A DNA stretch of 64,000 bases from Oscillospiraceae bacterium (GTDB taxonomy: Bacteria; Bacillota; Clostridia; Oscillospirales; Acutalibacteraceae). The notes under the pieces were generated by a model that was not told the DNA's origin, ran no database searches, and saw nothing but the letters and a program-made list of their open reading frames with translations. The stretch is from assembly GCA_025757685.1 (NCBI GenBank), contig CP107220.1, positions 1,881,501-1,945,500 of the forward strand. Direction: 5' to 3'. Of this stretch, positions 39,952 to 48,658 are shown one piece after another. How positions within the stretch are numbered: position 1 is the first letter of the stretch; each line of letters begins with the position of its first letter. The position numbers were made by a program, and so were the translations under genes.

Positions 39952-41316
39952 ATGGCAAAAACCATCGCGGCCATCGCCACCCCCCACGGTGTGGGCGGGA
40001 TCGGCGTGGTGCGGCTGTCCGGTGATCGGGCGGTAGAGATCGCCCAGGCAGTATTCCGTGCGGCAGACGGCAGTCGGCTCTCCGATCTGCCCGGCTACAC
40101 GGCCCGTTTCGGCAGCGTGGCACAGGGTGAAAAAGCCTTTGATCAGGCGGTGGCGCTGGTGTTTCGTGCGCCCCGCTCCTACACAGGTGAGGATGTGGTG
40201 GAGCTGAGCGTTCACGGCGGTCTGGTGACGGTGGAACGCACCCTGCAAGCGGTTCTGGCTGCCGGGGCAGCCCCTGCCGGTCCCGGCGAATTTACCAAGC
40301 GGGCGTTCTTACACGGCAAAATGGACCTAACCGAGGCGGAAAGCGTGGCGGATCTGATTTCCGCCTCCGGCCAGGCGGCGGCAGACAGTGCCTATACCGC
40401 CCTGTCCGGCGCTCTGCGGCAAAAGATCGAGGGCGCGCTGGATATTCTCATGGAAGTGAGCGCCGGTATGGCGGCCTGGGTGGACTACCCGGACGAGGAG
40501 ATCCCGGAACTGGACAGTGACACCTTGCTGGAGAGTCTGCAACAGGCGCAGGGCTTGCTCTCTCACCTGCTGGCAGGCTATGACAATGGTCAGCTGATGA
40601 CCGCCGGGGTGGACACGGTGATCGTTGGGCGCCCCAATGTGGGCAAAAGCGCCCTGATGAATGACCTGACCGGTCAGGAGACCAGCATTGTGACCGCCGT
40701 GCAGGGCACCACCCGAGACGTGGTGGAGCGCACGGTGCGGCTGGGAGATCTGACTCTGCGGCTGGCGGATACCGCCGGGCTGCGCCAAACGGACGATGTG
40801 GTGGAGCAGATCGGCGTGGAACGAGCACAGGCCCGGTTGCAACAGGCGCGGCTGGTGCTGGCGGTGTTTGACGGCAGTACGCCCCTGACTCCGGCGGACG
40901 AAGAACTGATGACCCTTTGCAAGGGCAAAACCGCTGTGGCGGTGGTGAACAAAAACGATTTGCCCCCGGCGGCGGTGCAGGAAAAAATCAGAGCCGCCTT
41001 TGATCGGGTGGTGGCGTACAGCGCCAAGAACCACATCGGTCGGGACGATTTGGCGGTGGCGGTGGCAGACGCCCTTGGGGTGCAGAATTTTGACGCGGCG
41101 GATCCGCTCCTTGCCAACGAGCGACAGCGGCAGTGCTGCCAAACGGCGGCAGACTGTGTGGCGGAGGCTGTGGCCGCGCTGGAAGGCGGCATGACCTATG
41201 ACGCGGTGAATGTGAGCATTGACGCGGCGGCGGATGCCCTGCTTTCTCTCACCGGTGCCCGGGCGACACAAGCTGTGGTAGATCGGATTTTTGAAAAATT
41301 TTGTGTAGGTAAGTAA
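39952..41316 (+). CDS. mnmE: tRNA modification GTPase MnmE
   Basis: MnmE with MnmG installs the carboxymethylaminomethyl group on U34 of certain tRNAs. The 454-residue chain has the N-terminal folate-binding domain (AAIATPHGVGGIGVVRLSGD). The inserted G domain has Walker A GRPNVGKSALMN and the DTAGLR switch, and the helical domain ends with the catalytic FCVGK tail (Cys at the fourth-last place). Length is normal. It overlaps mnmG by one base. Confidence 0.97.
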   Translation: MAKTIAAIATPHGVGGIGVVRLSGDRAVEIAQAVFRAADGSRLSDLPGYTARFGSVAQGEKAFDQAVALVFRAPRSYTGEDVVELSVHGGLVTVERTLQAVLAAGAAPAGPGEFTKRAFLHGKMDLTEAESVADLISASGQAAADSAYTALSGALRQKIEGALDILMEVSAGMAAWVDYPDEEIPELDSDTLLESLQQAQGLLSHLLAGYDNGQLMTAGVDTVIVGRPNVGKSALMNDLTGQETSIVTAVQGTTRDVVERTVRLGDLTLRLADTAGLRQTDDVVEQIGVERAQARLQQARLVLAVFDGSTPLTPADEELMTLCKGKTAVAVVNKNDLPPAAVQEKIRAAFDRVVAYSAKNHIGRDDLAVAVADALGVQNFDAADPLLANERQRQCCQTAADCVAEAVAALEGGMTYDAVNVSIDAAADALLSLTGARATQAVVDRIFEKFCVGK

Positions 41317-43181
41317 TGGAATATTTTGCAAAAGCATACGATGTGGCGGTGATCGGCGCCGGCCATGCCGGGATCGAGGCCGGATTGGCAGCGGCACGGC
41401 TGGGGTGCAGCACCGCTGTGTTTACCATCAATATGGACTGGGTGGGCAATATGCCCTGCAATCCCTCCATCGGCGGCACCTCTAAGGGTCACCTGGTGCG
41501 AGAGATAGACGCATTGGGCGGCGAAATGGGCAAGGCGGCGGATCGCTACACGCTTCAATCTCGAATGCTGAACCTGGGCAAAGGCCCGGCGGTGCATTCC
41601 CTGCGGGCACAGATTGACCGGCGCGCCTATGCCGGAGGGATGAAGCACACGCTGGAGCGGCAAGACAATTTGGACCTGCGCCAGTGCGAAATTACAGATA
41701 TTGTCCAAGGCGAGGACGGTCTTTGGCGCCTGACCACTAAGCTGGAAGCGATCTATACTGCCAAGGCGGTGGTACTGGCTACCGGCACTTTCCTGGGCGG
41801 CCGCGTGTATGTGGGCGATGTGAGCTACGAAAGCGGGCCGGACGGTATGTTCCCGGCAACGGCGCTGGCAACGGCGCTGAAAAAGCTGGGTCTGCCCCTG
41901 CGCCGGTTCAAGACCGGCACCCCTTCCCGGGTGAACGCCCGCAGTTTGGATTTTGACAAAATGGAAGTGCAGCCCGGCGACGACCGCACGGTGCCCTTTA
42001 GCTTTGAGACGGATACACCGCCGGAGAACAAGGTGGTGTGTCACATCACCTACACCAATGCTGCCACCAAACAGGTGATCTTAGACAACCTGGACCGCAG
42101 CCCTATGTACAGCGGCAAAATTGAGGGCAAAGGCCCGCGGTACTGCCCCAGCTTTGAGGACAAGGTGGTGCGCTTCTCTGATCGGGAACGGCACCAGTTG
42201 TTTGTGGAGCCGTGCGGCGAAAAGACGGAAGAAATGTACCTGCAAGGGTTGTCCTCCTCCCTGCCGGAGGATGTGCAGTTGGCGTTTATCCACACCATTC
42301 CCGGTTTGGAGCACGCCCAGGTGATGCGCACCGCCTACGCCATTGAGTACGACTGCGTGGACCCGCGAGCCATGAAAGCCAGCTTGGAGTTTCACGACTT
42401 CCCCGGGCTGTTTGGTGCGGGGCAGTTTAACGGCTCCAGCGGCTACGAAGAAGCCGCCGCCCAGGGGCTGGTGGCCGGGATCAACGCCGCTATGTTGGTG
42501 CTGGGACGGGAGCCGCTGGTGCTGGATCGGGGCAGCAGTTACATTGGCACCCTGATCGACGATTTGGTGACCAAGGGCTGCACAGACCCCTACCGTATGA
42601 TGACCAGCCGCAGCGAGTACCGTTTGGTGCTGCGCCAGGACAACGCCGACCGGCGACTGACACCTACCGGTTACCGGGTGGGACTGATTTCACAGGAACG
42701 GTATGATAAATACTTGGAAAAACAACGGCTGATTGAAGAAGAACGGCAGCGGGTGGCGCAGGTGAGCGTGCCTCTGACCGACACCATTCAGCAAATATTG
42801 ACTGCTAAGGGCACGGCACCCCTAAAAACCGGCTGCAAGCTGGAGGAACTGCTGCGGCGCCCCCAACTGACCTACGCAGATTTGGCACCGGTGGATCCGA
42901 AACGGCCGGACCTGCCGGCAGCGGTGTTTGAACAGGTAGAGATCGGTATTAAATACGCCGGGTACATTGCCCGTCAGGAGCAGCAGATTAAGGAGCTGCG
43001 CCGGGTGGAGGCCCAGCGGATACCGGCGGACATAGATTACAGCAAACTCACCGGCCTGCGGTTGGAAGCTAAGGAAAAGCTGGCTGCCGTTCGCCCTGAA
43101 AACTTGGGGCAGGCTGCCCGGATCAGCGGGGTCAACCCGGCGGATGTGGCAGCGTTGCACATTCTATTGGAGAGCCTATGA
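41316..43181 (+). CDS. mnmG: tRNA modification enzyme MnmG (GidA)
   Basis: MnmG is the FAD partner of MnmE. The 621-residue protein begins with the FAD-binding VAVIGAGHAGIEAGLAAARLG, then NPSIGGTSKGHLVREIDALG, GKGPAVHSLRAQIDR, and FKTGTPSRV; the C-terminal helical MnmE-binding region ends with INPADVAALHI-like text. It begins at the mnmE stop (TAATG) and overlaps rsmG by four bases. Confidence 0.97.
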   Translation: MEYFAKAYDVAVIGAGHAGIEAGLAAARLGCSTAVFTINMDWVGNMPCNPSIGGTSKGHLVREIDALGGEMGKAADRYTLQSRMLNLGKGPAVHSLRAQIDRRAYAGGMKHTLERQDNLDLRQCEITDIVQGEDGLWRLTTKLEAIYTAKAVVLATGTFLGGRVYVGDVSYESGPDGMFPATALATALKKLGLPLRRFKTGTPSRVNARSLDFDKMEVQPGDDRTVPFSFETDTPPENKVVCHITYTNAATKQVILDNLDRSPMYSGKIEGKGPRYCPSFEDKVVRFSDRERHQLFVEPCGEKTEEMYLQGLSSSLPEDVQLAFIHTIPGLEHAQVMRTAYAIEYDCVDPRAMKASLEFHDFPGLFGAGQFNGSSGYEEAAAQGLVAGINAAMLVLGREPLVLDRGSSYIGTLIDDLVTKGCTDPYRMMTSRSEYRLVLRQDNADRRLTPTGYRVGLISQERYDKYLEKQRLIEEERQRVAQVSVPLTDTIQQILTAKGTAPLKTGCKLEELLRRPQLTYADLAPVDPKRPDLPAAVFEQVEIGIKYAGYIARQEQQIKELRRVEAQRIPADIDYSKLTGLRLEAKEKLAAVRPENLGQAARISGVNPADVAALHILLESL

Positions 43182-43882
43182 TCGACACGGAGAAATTATC
43201 CCGACTGCTTGAAGAACGAAACATTGCTGTGGACGGCTACGCAGCCCAACGGCTGGATCTGTATGCCCAGCGACTGGTGGCGTGGAACGAAAAAATGAAT
43301 CTGACCGGCATTACCGATCCGGAGGGCATACTGGAAAAGCATTTTATCGACTCCATAGAGCCGCTGCGTTTTGTGGAGATACCGAGAAATGCCCGGGTGA
43401 TTGATGTAGGTACCGGTGCCGGGTTTCCCGGTCTGCCGCTGCTGATCGCCCGGCCGGATCTGGATCTGACCCTGGCAGACAGTCTGCATAAGCGGCTGGT
43501 GTTCCTGAAAGATGTGCTCCATGGCTGCGGGCTGGTGGCAGAGCTGGTGCATGAGCGGGCGGAGATTTTGGGCAAAGACCCGGACTATCGGGAGCAGTAC
43601 GATATTGCCACTGCCAGAGCGGTGGCGCCCCTGCCGGTGCTGTGCGAATACTGCCTGCCTTTTGTGAAAGTGGGCGGCGCGTTCTTGGCGCTGAAAGGCG
43701 CGGAGGACGAGGTGGCGGCGGCAAAGTGTGCCATAGCGACCCTTGGCGGGGAGTTGGAACAGAATGTTTCATATAAACTACCAAGCGGCGACAGCCGCCA
43801 TTTGGTTGTGGTGCGAAAAATATCGCAAACCCCGACAAAATACCCGCGAAAGCCTAAAAAAATAGATACCAAGCCGTTATAA
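43178..43882 (+). CDS. rsmG: 16S rRNA m7G527 methyltransferase RsmG
   Basis: RsmG uses S-adenosylmethionine to methylate G527 of 16S rRNA; its loss gives low streptomycin resistance. The 234-residue product has WNEKMNLTGITDPEGILEKHF early, the SAM loop VIDVGTGAGFPGLPLLIARP, LADSLHKRLVFL and TARAVAPLPVLCEYCLPFVK. It is the last gene of the mnmE-mnmG-rsmG block and ends at a terminator. Confidence 0.96.
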   Translation: MIDTEKLSRLLEERNIAVDGYAAQRLDLYAQRLVAWNEKMNLTGITDPEGILEKHFIDSIEPLRFVEIPRNARVIDVGTGAGFPGLPLLIARPDLDLTLADSLHKRLVFLKDVLHGCGLVAELVHERAEILGKDPDYREQYDIATARAVAPLPVLCEYCLPFVKVGGAFLALKGAEDEVAAAKCAIATLGGELEQNVSYKLPSGDSRHLVVVRKISQTPTKYPRKPKKIDTKPL

Positions 43883-43908
43883 GCCTGTCGAAGCTGCGGT
43901 TTTAGATT

Positions 43909-43940
43909 GACTTTCCCCCGATGGGAAAGTCTTTCTTTTT
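43909..43940 (+). terminator. Terminator after rsmG
   Basis: GACTTTCCC...GGGAAAGTC with TTTCTTTTT. Confidence 0.85.
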
Positions 43941-43981
43941 GTTCTAAACTGTGATACAGTATAGTCAAAGGAGATGAGGAC

Positions 43982-44815
43982 ATGGCCAAAGAGATCGTAG
44001 AGATCCCAACGGAACGGCTGCTGCCCAACCCCTACCAGCCCCGCAAGCAATTCAGCAGCGAGGAAATGCTGGGGCTGGCAGACTCCATTCAGCAAAACGG
44101 CGTGTTGCAGCCATTGCTGGCACGGCGGATCAACAACAGTGATTATTATGAGCTGATTGCCGGGGAGCGGCGGCTGCGGGCATCCATTTTGGCCAACCTG
44201 CAAACGGTGCCCTGCATTGTGCTGGACTGTGATTATCAGGACAGCGCAGTGATCTCCATTTTAGAGAACATTCAGCGAGCGAACTTGAATTTCTTTGAGG
44301 AAGCCCTGGCTATTGCGCATTTGCACGAGCATTTTGGACTAACGCAACAGGAGATCGGCAAAAAACTGGGCAAGAGCCAGTCAGCGCTCTCCAACAAGCT
44401 GCGCCTGCTGCGACTGCCTGCCGATGTGCGGTACTATATTGAGAAAGAAGGGCTGACGGAGCGCCACGCCCGAGCACTGCTGAAAGTGGACGACCCGGAA
44501 GTCATGTGGACAGTGCTAAGGGCAGTCACCGACCGCCACCTGAATGTAGAACAGACAGAAAGCATGATCGCCCACCTGCTGGGCGAAGATGCGCCGGCGG
44601 ACAAGCACCGCCGCAAGGTGGTGCCCCTGTTTCGAGATGTGCGTATCTTTGTCAATACTGTAAACAAGGCCATTGCCACAATGCAAGCCAGCGGTATTGA
44701 CGCGGTCAGCAATAAAACAGAGACAGACGATTATATCGAATTCCATGTACGCATACCCAAGCATACTGACGAAAGCACCACACAATCCTCTGCAAATGCA
44801 GACAAACCCGCTTAA
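43982..44815 (+). CDS. noc: Nucleoid occlusion protein Noc (ParB family)
   Basis: Noc is a ParB-like CTP-switch protein that spreads from specific sites and keeps the division machinery off the nucleoid. The 277-residue chain has IPTERLLPNPYQPRKQF, the CTP-binding ELIAGERRLRAS box, ENIQRANLNFFEEA, and a helix-turn-helix (LTQQEIGKKLGKSQSALSNK). The gene order rsmG-noc-parA-parB is that of Bacillus, which supports Noc over a second ParB. The amphipathic N-terminal membrane helix of Bacillus Noc is not evident; the N-terminus is just MAKEIVEIP. The C part differs from ParB at 45928. Confidence 0.85.
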   Translation: MAKEIVEIPTERLLPNPYQPRKQFSSEEMLGLADSIQQNGVLQPLLARRINNSDYYELIAGERRLRASILANLQTVPCIVLDCDYQDSAVISILENIQRANLNFFEEALAIAHLHEHFGLTQQEIGKKLGKSQSALSNKLRLLRLPADVRYYIEKEGLTERHARALLKVDDPEVMWTVLRAVTDRHLNVEQTESMIAHLLGEDAPADKHRRKVVPLFRDVRIFVNTVNKAIATMQASGIDAVSNKTETDDYIEFHVRIPKHTDESTTQSSANADKPA

Positions 44816-44831
44816 AACGGGAAACCGTTTT
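44814..44831 (+). terminator. Small hairpin at the noc stop codon
   Basis: AAAACGG-gaaa-CCGTTTT with a GNRA-like loop. It overlaps the TAA and has little T-tract, so termination is likely weak. Confidence 0.45.
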
Positions 44832-44890
44832 AACATATTCTCCTCTTTTCATCACACGGGATGGCTCGGCGGCAACGCCGGGCCATTCTG

Positions 44891-44906
44891 TGTTTCATGT
44901 GAAACA
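44891..44906 (+). promoter_or_regulatory. parS-like site 1
   Basis: TGTTTCATGTGAAACA. It lies in a wider 22-base palindrome (44888-44909) that is symmetric except for the central TG. Confidence 0.85.
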
Positions 44907-44928
44907 CAGTGTAGGCTCGCAATTTATA

Positions 44929-44944
44929 TGTTTCATGTGAAACA
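44929..44944 (+). promoter_or_regulatory. parS-like site 2
   Basis: TGTTTCATGTGAAACA, identical to site 1, 38 bases further on. Confidence 0.85.
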
Positions 44945-44966
44945 CGCCGGAAAAGCAGCCAAATGT

Positions 44967-44982
44967 TGTTTCATGTGAAACA
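44967..44982 (+). promoter_or_regulatory. parS-like site 3
   Basis: TGTTTCATGTGAAACA, again exactly 38 bases after site 2. Confidence 0.85.
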
Positions 44983-45051
44983 CGAAAACGGTGCCACAAA
45001 ATATGGTATGGCCAAATCTGACAGCCACAAATCTCCAAAAATAATACGCGC

Positions 45052-45067
45052 TGTTTCACGTGAAACC
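45052..45067 (+). promoter_or_regulatory. parS-like site 4, next to the parA promoter
   Basis: TGTTTCACGTGAAACC has the canonical CACGTG centre. It ends one base before the parA -35 box, so ParB or Noc binding could repress parAB. Confidence 0.85.
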
Positions 45068-45068
45068 C

Positions 45069-45097
45069 TTGAAGCGGACGGGCCTTTGTTGTATAAT
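45069..45097 (+). promoter_or_regulatory. Promoter of parA-parB
   Basis: TTGAAG, 17 bases, TATAAT, 20 bases before the parA ATG. Confidence 0.65.
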
Positions 45098-45116
45098 ACC
45101 AATCGGAGGTGCCGAT

Positions 45117-45881
45117 ATGGGAAAAACCATTTCTATTTTTAATCAAAAAGGCGGCGTGGGCAAAACCACCACTTGCGTCAATTTGGCGGCTGCTTTAGGC
45201 GCCAAGGGCAAAAAGACTTTGCTGGTAGACGTTGACCCCCAGGGCAACAGCACCAGCGGCGTAGGTGTGGATAAAAGCGAAATTGAGTATTCCACCTATG
45301 ATATTTTGGTGGACAACCAGCCTGCCCGTGCGATTTTGCACGAAACGCCCTTTAAGAACCTGGATTTGCTGCCGGCGAACATGAACTTGGCCGGCGCGGA
45401 GCTGGAACTGGCGGAAACGGAGGATCGGTTTCGTGCGCTAAAAAAAGCCATTGCCACCCTGGTGGTGGAGTATGACTATATTATTATTGACTGCCCGCCC
45501 AGCTTGGGATTGCTGAGCCTGAATGCACTGGTGGCGTCAGACACCCTGATCGTACCCCTGCAATGCGAATATTACGCTTTGGAGGGCTTGAGCCAGTTGC
45601 TCAGCACCGTGCGCACGGTCAAACAGCACTATAACCCCCACTTAGAGCTGCAAGGGGTGGTCTTTACCATGTATGACAGCCGATTAAAGCTGACCCAGCA
45701 GGTGGTAGACGAGGTGGAGAAATACTTCCCCGGCAAAACCTACCACACCATGATCCCCCGCAGCGTCAAGCTGGCAGAAGCCCCCAGCTACGGCAAACCG
45801 GTGCTGTATTATGAAAAATACTGTAAGGCCAGCTTTGCGTATAAAAAGTTGGCAGACGAGGTGGTTAAGCAGAGCCGTTGA
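45117..45881 (+). CDS. parA: Chromosome partition ATPase ParA (Soj)
   Basis: ParA is a Walker-type ATPase that drives origin segregation and, in Bacillus, controls DnaA. With ATG at 45117 it has 254 residues: KGGVGKTTTCVNLAAAL (deviant Walker A with signature Lys), VDVDPQGNSTSG, DYIIIDCPPSLGLLSLNAL and VPLQCEYYALEGL. The longer frame crosses parS and is rejected; GGAGGTG precedes the ATG. Its parB follows 46 bases on. Confidence 0.96.
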   Translation: MGKTISIFNQKGGVGKTTTCVNLAAALGAKGKKTLLVDVDPQGNSTSGVGVDKSEIEYSTYDILVDNQPARAILHETPFKNLDLLPANMNLAGAELELAETEDRFRALKKAIATLVVEYDYIIIDCPPSLGLLSLNALVASDTLIVPLQCEYYALEGLSQLLSTVRTVKQHYNPHLELQGVVFTMYDSRLKLTQQVVDEVEKYFPGKTYHTMIPRSVKLAEAPSYGKPVLYYEKYCKASFAYKKLADEVVKQSR

Positions 45882-45927
45882 CCCGGCTCTATAATATAAT
45901 AGGTATAGGAAAAGCGGAGGAAATGCG

Positions 45928-46779
45928 ATGGCTAATAAAAAATCCGGCCTGGGCAAAGGACTGGGCCAGTTGTTTTTAGAGAATTCCGTTGATGAGTTGG
46001 TGGCAAACAACACGCTGCCCTTAGAGGAGATCGTACCCAACAAGGAGCAGCCCCGAAAGACCTTTGACGAAACGGCGTTGGAGGAATTGGCGGAGAGCAT
46101 TCGCCAGCACGGCGTGTTGCAGCCCCTTTTGGTGCGGCCCCTGCCCGGCGGCGGGTACCAGCTGGTGGCCGGTGAGCGGCGATACAGAGCCAGCCGCATC
46201 GCCGGACTGCGAGAGGTACCTGTGGTGATCCGGGAATTGTCCGATGTGGAGACCATGGAGATCGCCATTATTGAGAACTTGCAGCGTGAGGATCTGAATC
46301 CCATTGAGGAAGCGGAGGGACTGCAAGCACTGATTGATCGCTGCGGTTTTACCCAGGATCAGGTGGCAGCCAGCGTAGGCAAGTCCCGCCCGGCTATTGC
46401 CAATAGTCTGCGGCTGCTGAAGCTGCCCCCGGAGGTGCGGGAGATGACCAAAAGCGGCACCATCTCTGCCGGTCACGCCCGGGCGCTCCTGGGACTGCCG
46501 AACGAGGCGTTGATTTATGCGGCAGCGGAGCAAATCGTTTCACACAAACTTACGGTGCGGGATGTGGAAAAGCTGGCCAAGCGCAGTCAGCAGGAAGCCG
46601 GTGCGGCACCCAAGCCCCGATCCCGACGGGATGCGTTTTACGACGAGGTGGAACTGGCGCTGAAGGAGACCTTGGGCCGCAAGGTGCGCGTGGTGCCCGG
46701 CCGGGGCAAAGGTACGCTGGAGATTGAATTCTATTCCAATGAAGATCTAAAAGATTTGGCCAATAAGTTAGGAGAATAA
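45928..46779 (+). CDS. parB: Chromosome partition protein ParB (Spo0J)
   Basis: ParB binds parS, clamps on DNA with CTP and recruits condensin and ParA. The 283-residue product begins with the short ParA-stimulating tail NKKSGLGKGLGQLF. LPLEEIVPNKEQPRKTF follows, then LVAGERRYRASRIAG (CTP box), ENLQREDLNPIEEAEG and the helix-turn-helix FTQDQVAASVGKSRPAIANS. The C-terminal dimer domain (about 220-283) is present. The N-terminal Lys-rich motif marks it as ParB rather than Noc. serS starts four bases after the stop. Confidence 0.96.
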   Translation: MANKKSGLGKGLGQLFLENSVDELVANNTLPLEEIVPNKEQPRKTFDETALEELAESIRQHGVLQPLLVRPLPGGGYQLVAGERRYRASRIAGLREVPVVIRELSDVETMEIAIIENLQREDLNPIEEAEGLQALIDRCGFTQDQVAASVGKSRPAIANSLRLLKLPPEVREMTKSGTISAGHARALLGLPNEALIYAAAEQIVSHKLTVRDVEKLAKRSQQEAGAAPKPRSRRDAFYDEVELALKETLGRKVRVVPGRGKGTLEIEFYSNEDLKDLANKLGE

Positions 46780-46783
46780 AAGC

Positions 46784-48070
46784 ATGCTGGATATGAAATT
46801 TGTGCGGGAAAATCCCGAACTGGTAAAGGAGAACATCAAAAAGAAATTTCAGGACGAGAAGCTGCCCCTGGTGGATCAGGTAATCGAACTGGACGAGCGT
46901 CGTCGGGCTGCCATGACCAAGGCGGACGAGCTGCGTGCAAACCGCAACAAGCTGTCTAAGGAGATCGGTGCCTTGATGGCACAGGGCAAGAAGGAAGAGG
47001 GCATGGCCCTGCGCCAAAAGGTGGCGGATCAGGCCAAGGAACTGGAAGAACTGACCAAAGAGGCCAACGAGCTGAACGAGCAGGTCACCAAGATCATGAT
47101 GACCATTCCCAATATCATTGACCCCAGCGTGCCCATCGGTAAGGATGACAGTGAAAATGTAGAGGTGGAGCGCTTTGGGGAACCGGTGGTGCCGGACTTT
47201 GAGGTGCCGTACCATACGGACATTATGGAGCGCTTTGACGGCATTGATCTGGACGCTGCCCGCAAGGTGGCCGGTAACGGCTTTTATTACCTGATGGGCG
47301 ATATTGCCCGGTTGCACTCTGCGGTCATCAGTTATGCCCGTGACTTTATGATCGACCGTGGCTTTACCTATTGCGTGCCGCCGTTTATGATCCGCTCCAA
47401 TGTGGTTACCGGTGTAATGAGCTTTGCCGAGATGGACGCCATGATGTACAAGATTGAGGGGGAGGACCTGTACCTGATCGGTACTTCCGAGCACTCTATG
47501 ATCGGCAAATTTATTGATACCATCACCCCGGAGAGCGAGCTGCCCAAGACCCTGACTTCTTACTCTCCCTGCTTCCGCAAGGAGAAGGGCGCTCACGGCA
47601 TTGAGGAGCGCGGCGTGTACCGTATCCATCAATTTGAGAAGCAGGAGATGATCGTGGTCTGCAAGCCGGAGGAGAGCAAAATGTGGTTCGACAAGCTGTG
47701 GCAGAACACGGTGGACCTGTTCCGCAGCCTGGATATTCCGGTGCGCACGCTGGAGTGCTGCTCCGGCGATTTGGCAGACTTGAAAGTCAAGAGCGTAGAC
47801 GTGGAGGCCTGGTCCCCTCGCCAGAAGAAATATTTTGAGGTGGGCTCCTGCTCCAATCTGTCCGACGCCCAGGCCCGCCGCCTGAAGATCCGCGTGAAGG
47901 GCGAGCACGGCAACTACCTGGCCCACACCCTGAACAACACGGTGGTGGCGCCCCCCAGAATGCTCATCGCCTTCCTGGAGAACAACTTGCAGGCAGACGG
48001 CAGCGTACTGGTGCCCAAGGCCTTGCAGCCGTATATGGGCGGCACAGAGCGCCTGGTGCCGAAAAAATAA
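46784..48070 (+). CDS. serS: Seryl-tRNA synthetase
   Basis: SerS charges tRNA-Ser. The 428-residue chain has the long N-terminal coiled-coil arm that holds the tRNA (about 30-105), and the class II motifs: FYYLMGDIARL, CFRKEKGAHGIEERGVYRIHQF and late HGNYLAHTLNNTVVAPPRML with Arg. It is four bases after parB with its own AGGAG site, so it shares the parAB transcript; no T-box is present. Its link to parB is seen in several Clostridia. Confidence 0.97.
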   Translation: MLDMKFVRENPELVKENIKKKFQDEKLPLVDQVIELDERRRAAMTKADELRANRNKLSKEIGALMAQGKKEEGMALRQKVADQAKELEELTKEANELNEQVTKIMMTIPNIIDPSVPIGKDDSENVEVERFGEPVVPDFEVPYHTDIMERFDGIDLDAARKVAGNGFYYLMGDIARLHSAVISYARDFMIDRGFTYCVPPFMIRSNVVTGVMSFAEMDAMMYKIEGEDLYLIGTSEHSMIGKFIDTITPESELPKTLTSYSPCFRKEKGAHGIEERGVYRIHQFEKQEMIVVCKPEESKMWFDKLWQNTVDLFRSLDIPVRTLECCSGDLADLKVKSVDVEAWSPRQKKYFEVGSCSNLSDAQARRLKIRVKGEHGNYLAHTLNNTVVAPPRMLIAFLENNLQADGSVLVPKALQPYMGGTERLVPKK

Positions 48071-48084
48071 TAGTGTTCCACGCC

Positions 48085-48119
48085 AAACAGCGCCTGTCTG
48101 CGGACGGGCGCTGTTTTTT
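48085..48119 (+). terminator. Terminator after serS
   Basis: AAACAGCGCC/GGCGCTGTTT stem and T6. Confidence 0.9.
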
Positions 48120-48136
48120 GCGTATGCGGACCGTGC

Positions 48137-48311
48137 ACCCCCCCACTGCGGCTGCGCCGCTTTTCCCCCCTTTGCAAGGGGGGCGAAGAAGATGTAACCG
48201 ATAAGCCTCCCTTGTAATGGGTGACTCCCCGCAGTGCGGGGAGATGTCACGCAGCGACAGAGGGGACGGGCACCGGTTCGGTGGGGGACCGCCGTAGGCG
48301 GTGGAGGGATT
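48137..48311. repeat. Dispersed repeat block downstream of serS (reverse orientation)
   Basis: Holds CTGCGGCTGCGCCGC, a CCCCCCTTTGCAAGGGGGG hairpin, a CCTCCCTTGTAATGGG segment and GGGGAGATGTCACGCAGCGA through GGACGGGCACCGG. The last is the reverse complement of the block at 13.4, 39.7 and 54.9 kb. It ends GGAGGGATT. Confidence 0.75.
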
Positions 48312-48466
48312 AAACGGTTAAGCAAACACTTAACAAATAACTACACCGCTTTATGCAATTCCACCAAAAACAATGTGAACCGTGTAACACGATAGTGGGC
48401 GTGTTTTGAGAAATAGGGGAGAAACGCCGGGGAAAAGGCGGAAAATTGTTCCGAAACTGGATGATA

Positions 48467-48484
48467 TTGTGAACTTTGTAACAA
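48467..48484 (+). promoter_or_regulatory. Rex-like operator upstream of adhE
   Basis: TTGTGAA-CTTT-GTAACAA fits the clostridial Rex consensus TTGTTAA-n4-TTAACAA at 12 of 14 places. Rex represses fermentation genes when NADH/NAD+ is low, and adhE is its classic target. It lies about 90 bases before the -35 box, which is further than usual. Confidence 0.5.
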
Positions 48485-48573
48485 ATTATTTCGGCTTATT
48501 CAAAAATATGCCCAAAAACATCGTTAAAAGATTATCAATTTTTAGTGGTATGGTAGATTTGTGCCCAAAAGGC

Positions 48574-48602
48574 TTGCAAAGGCAAAGGCTTTTCAGTATG
48601 AT
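48574..48602 (+). promoter_or_regulatory. Promoter of adhE
   Basis: TTGCAA, 17 bases, TATGAT, 57 bases before the ATG. Confidence 0.6.
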
Positions 48603-48658
48603 ATAGATGGATTAGCGGAACACCGCTATGATAGTAAGTACAACTTGGAGGCAATAAA

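Larger units (their letters stand above)
48312..48658 (+). other. Long AT-rich control region of adhE
   Basis: No credible gene; a 66-codon TTG frame at 48406 has no ribosome site. The region holds a GTTAAG/CTTAAC hairpin (about 48315-48332), the Rex-like operator, and the promoter at 48574. Confidence 0.55.

Noticed and set aside
46784..46800. T-box leaders for serS and glyQS
   Set aside because: serS is four bases from parB and glyQS has only about 42 bases of leader; neither has room for a T-box.
48406..48606. 66-codon reading frame before adhE
   Set aside because: Starts at TTG with no ribosome site, overlaps the Rex-like operator and the adhE promoter, and has AT-rich random composition.
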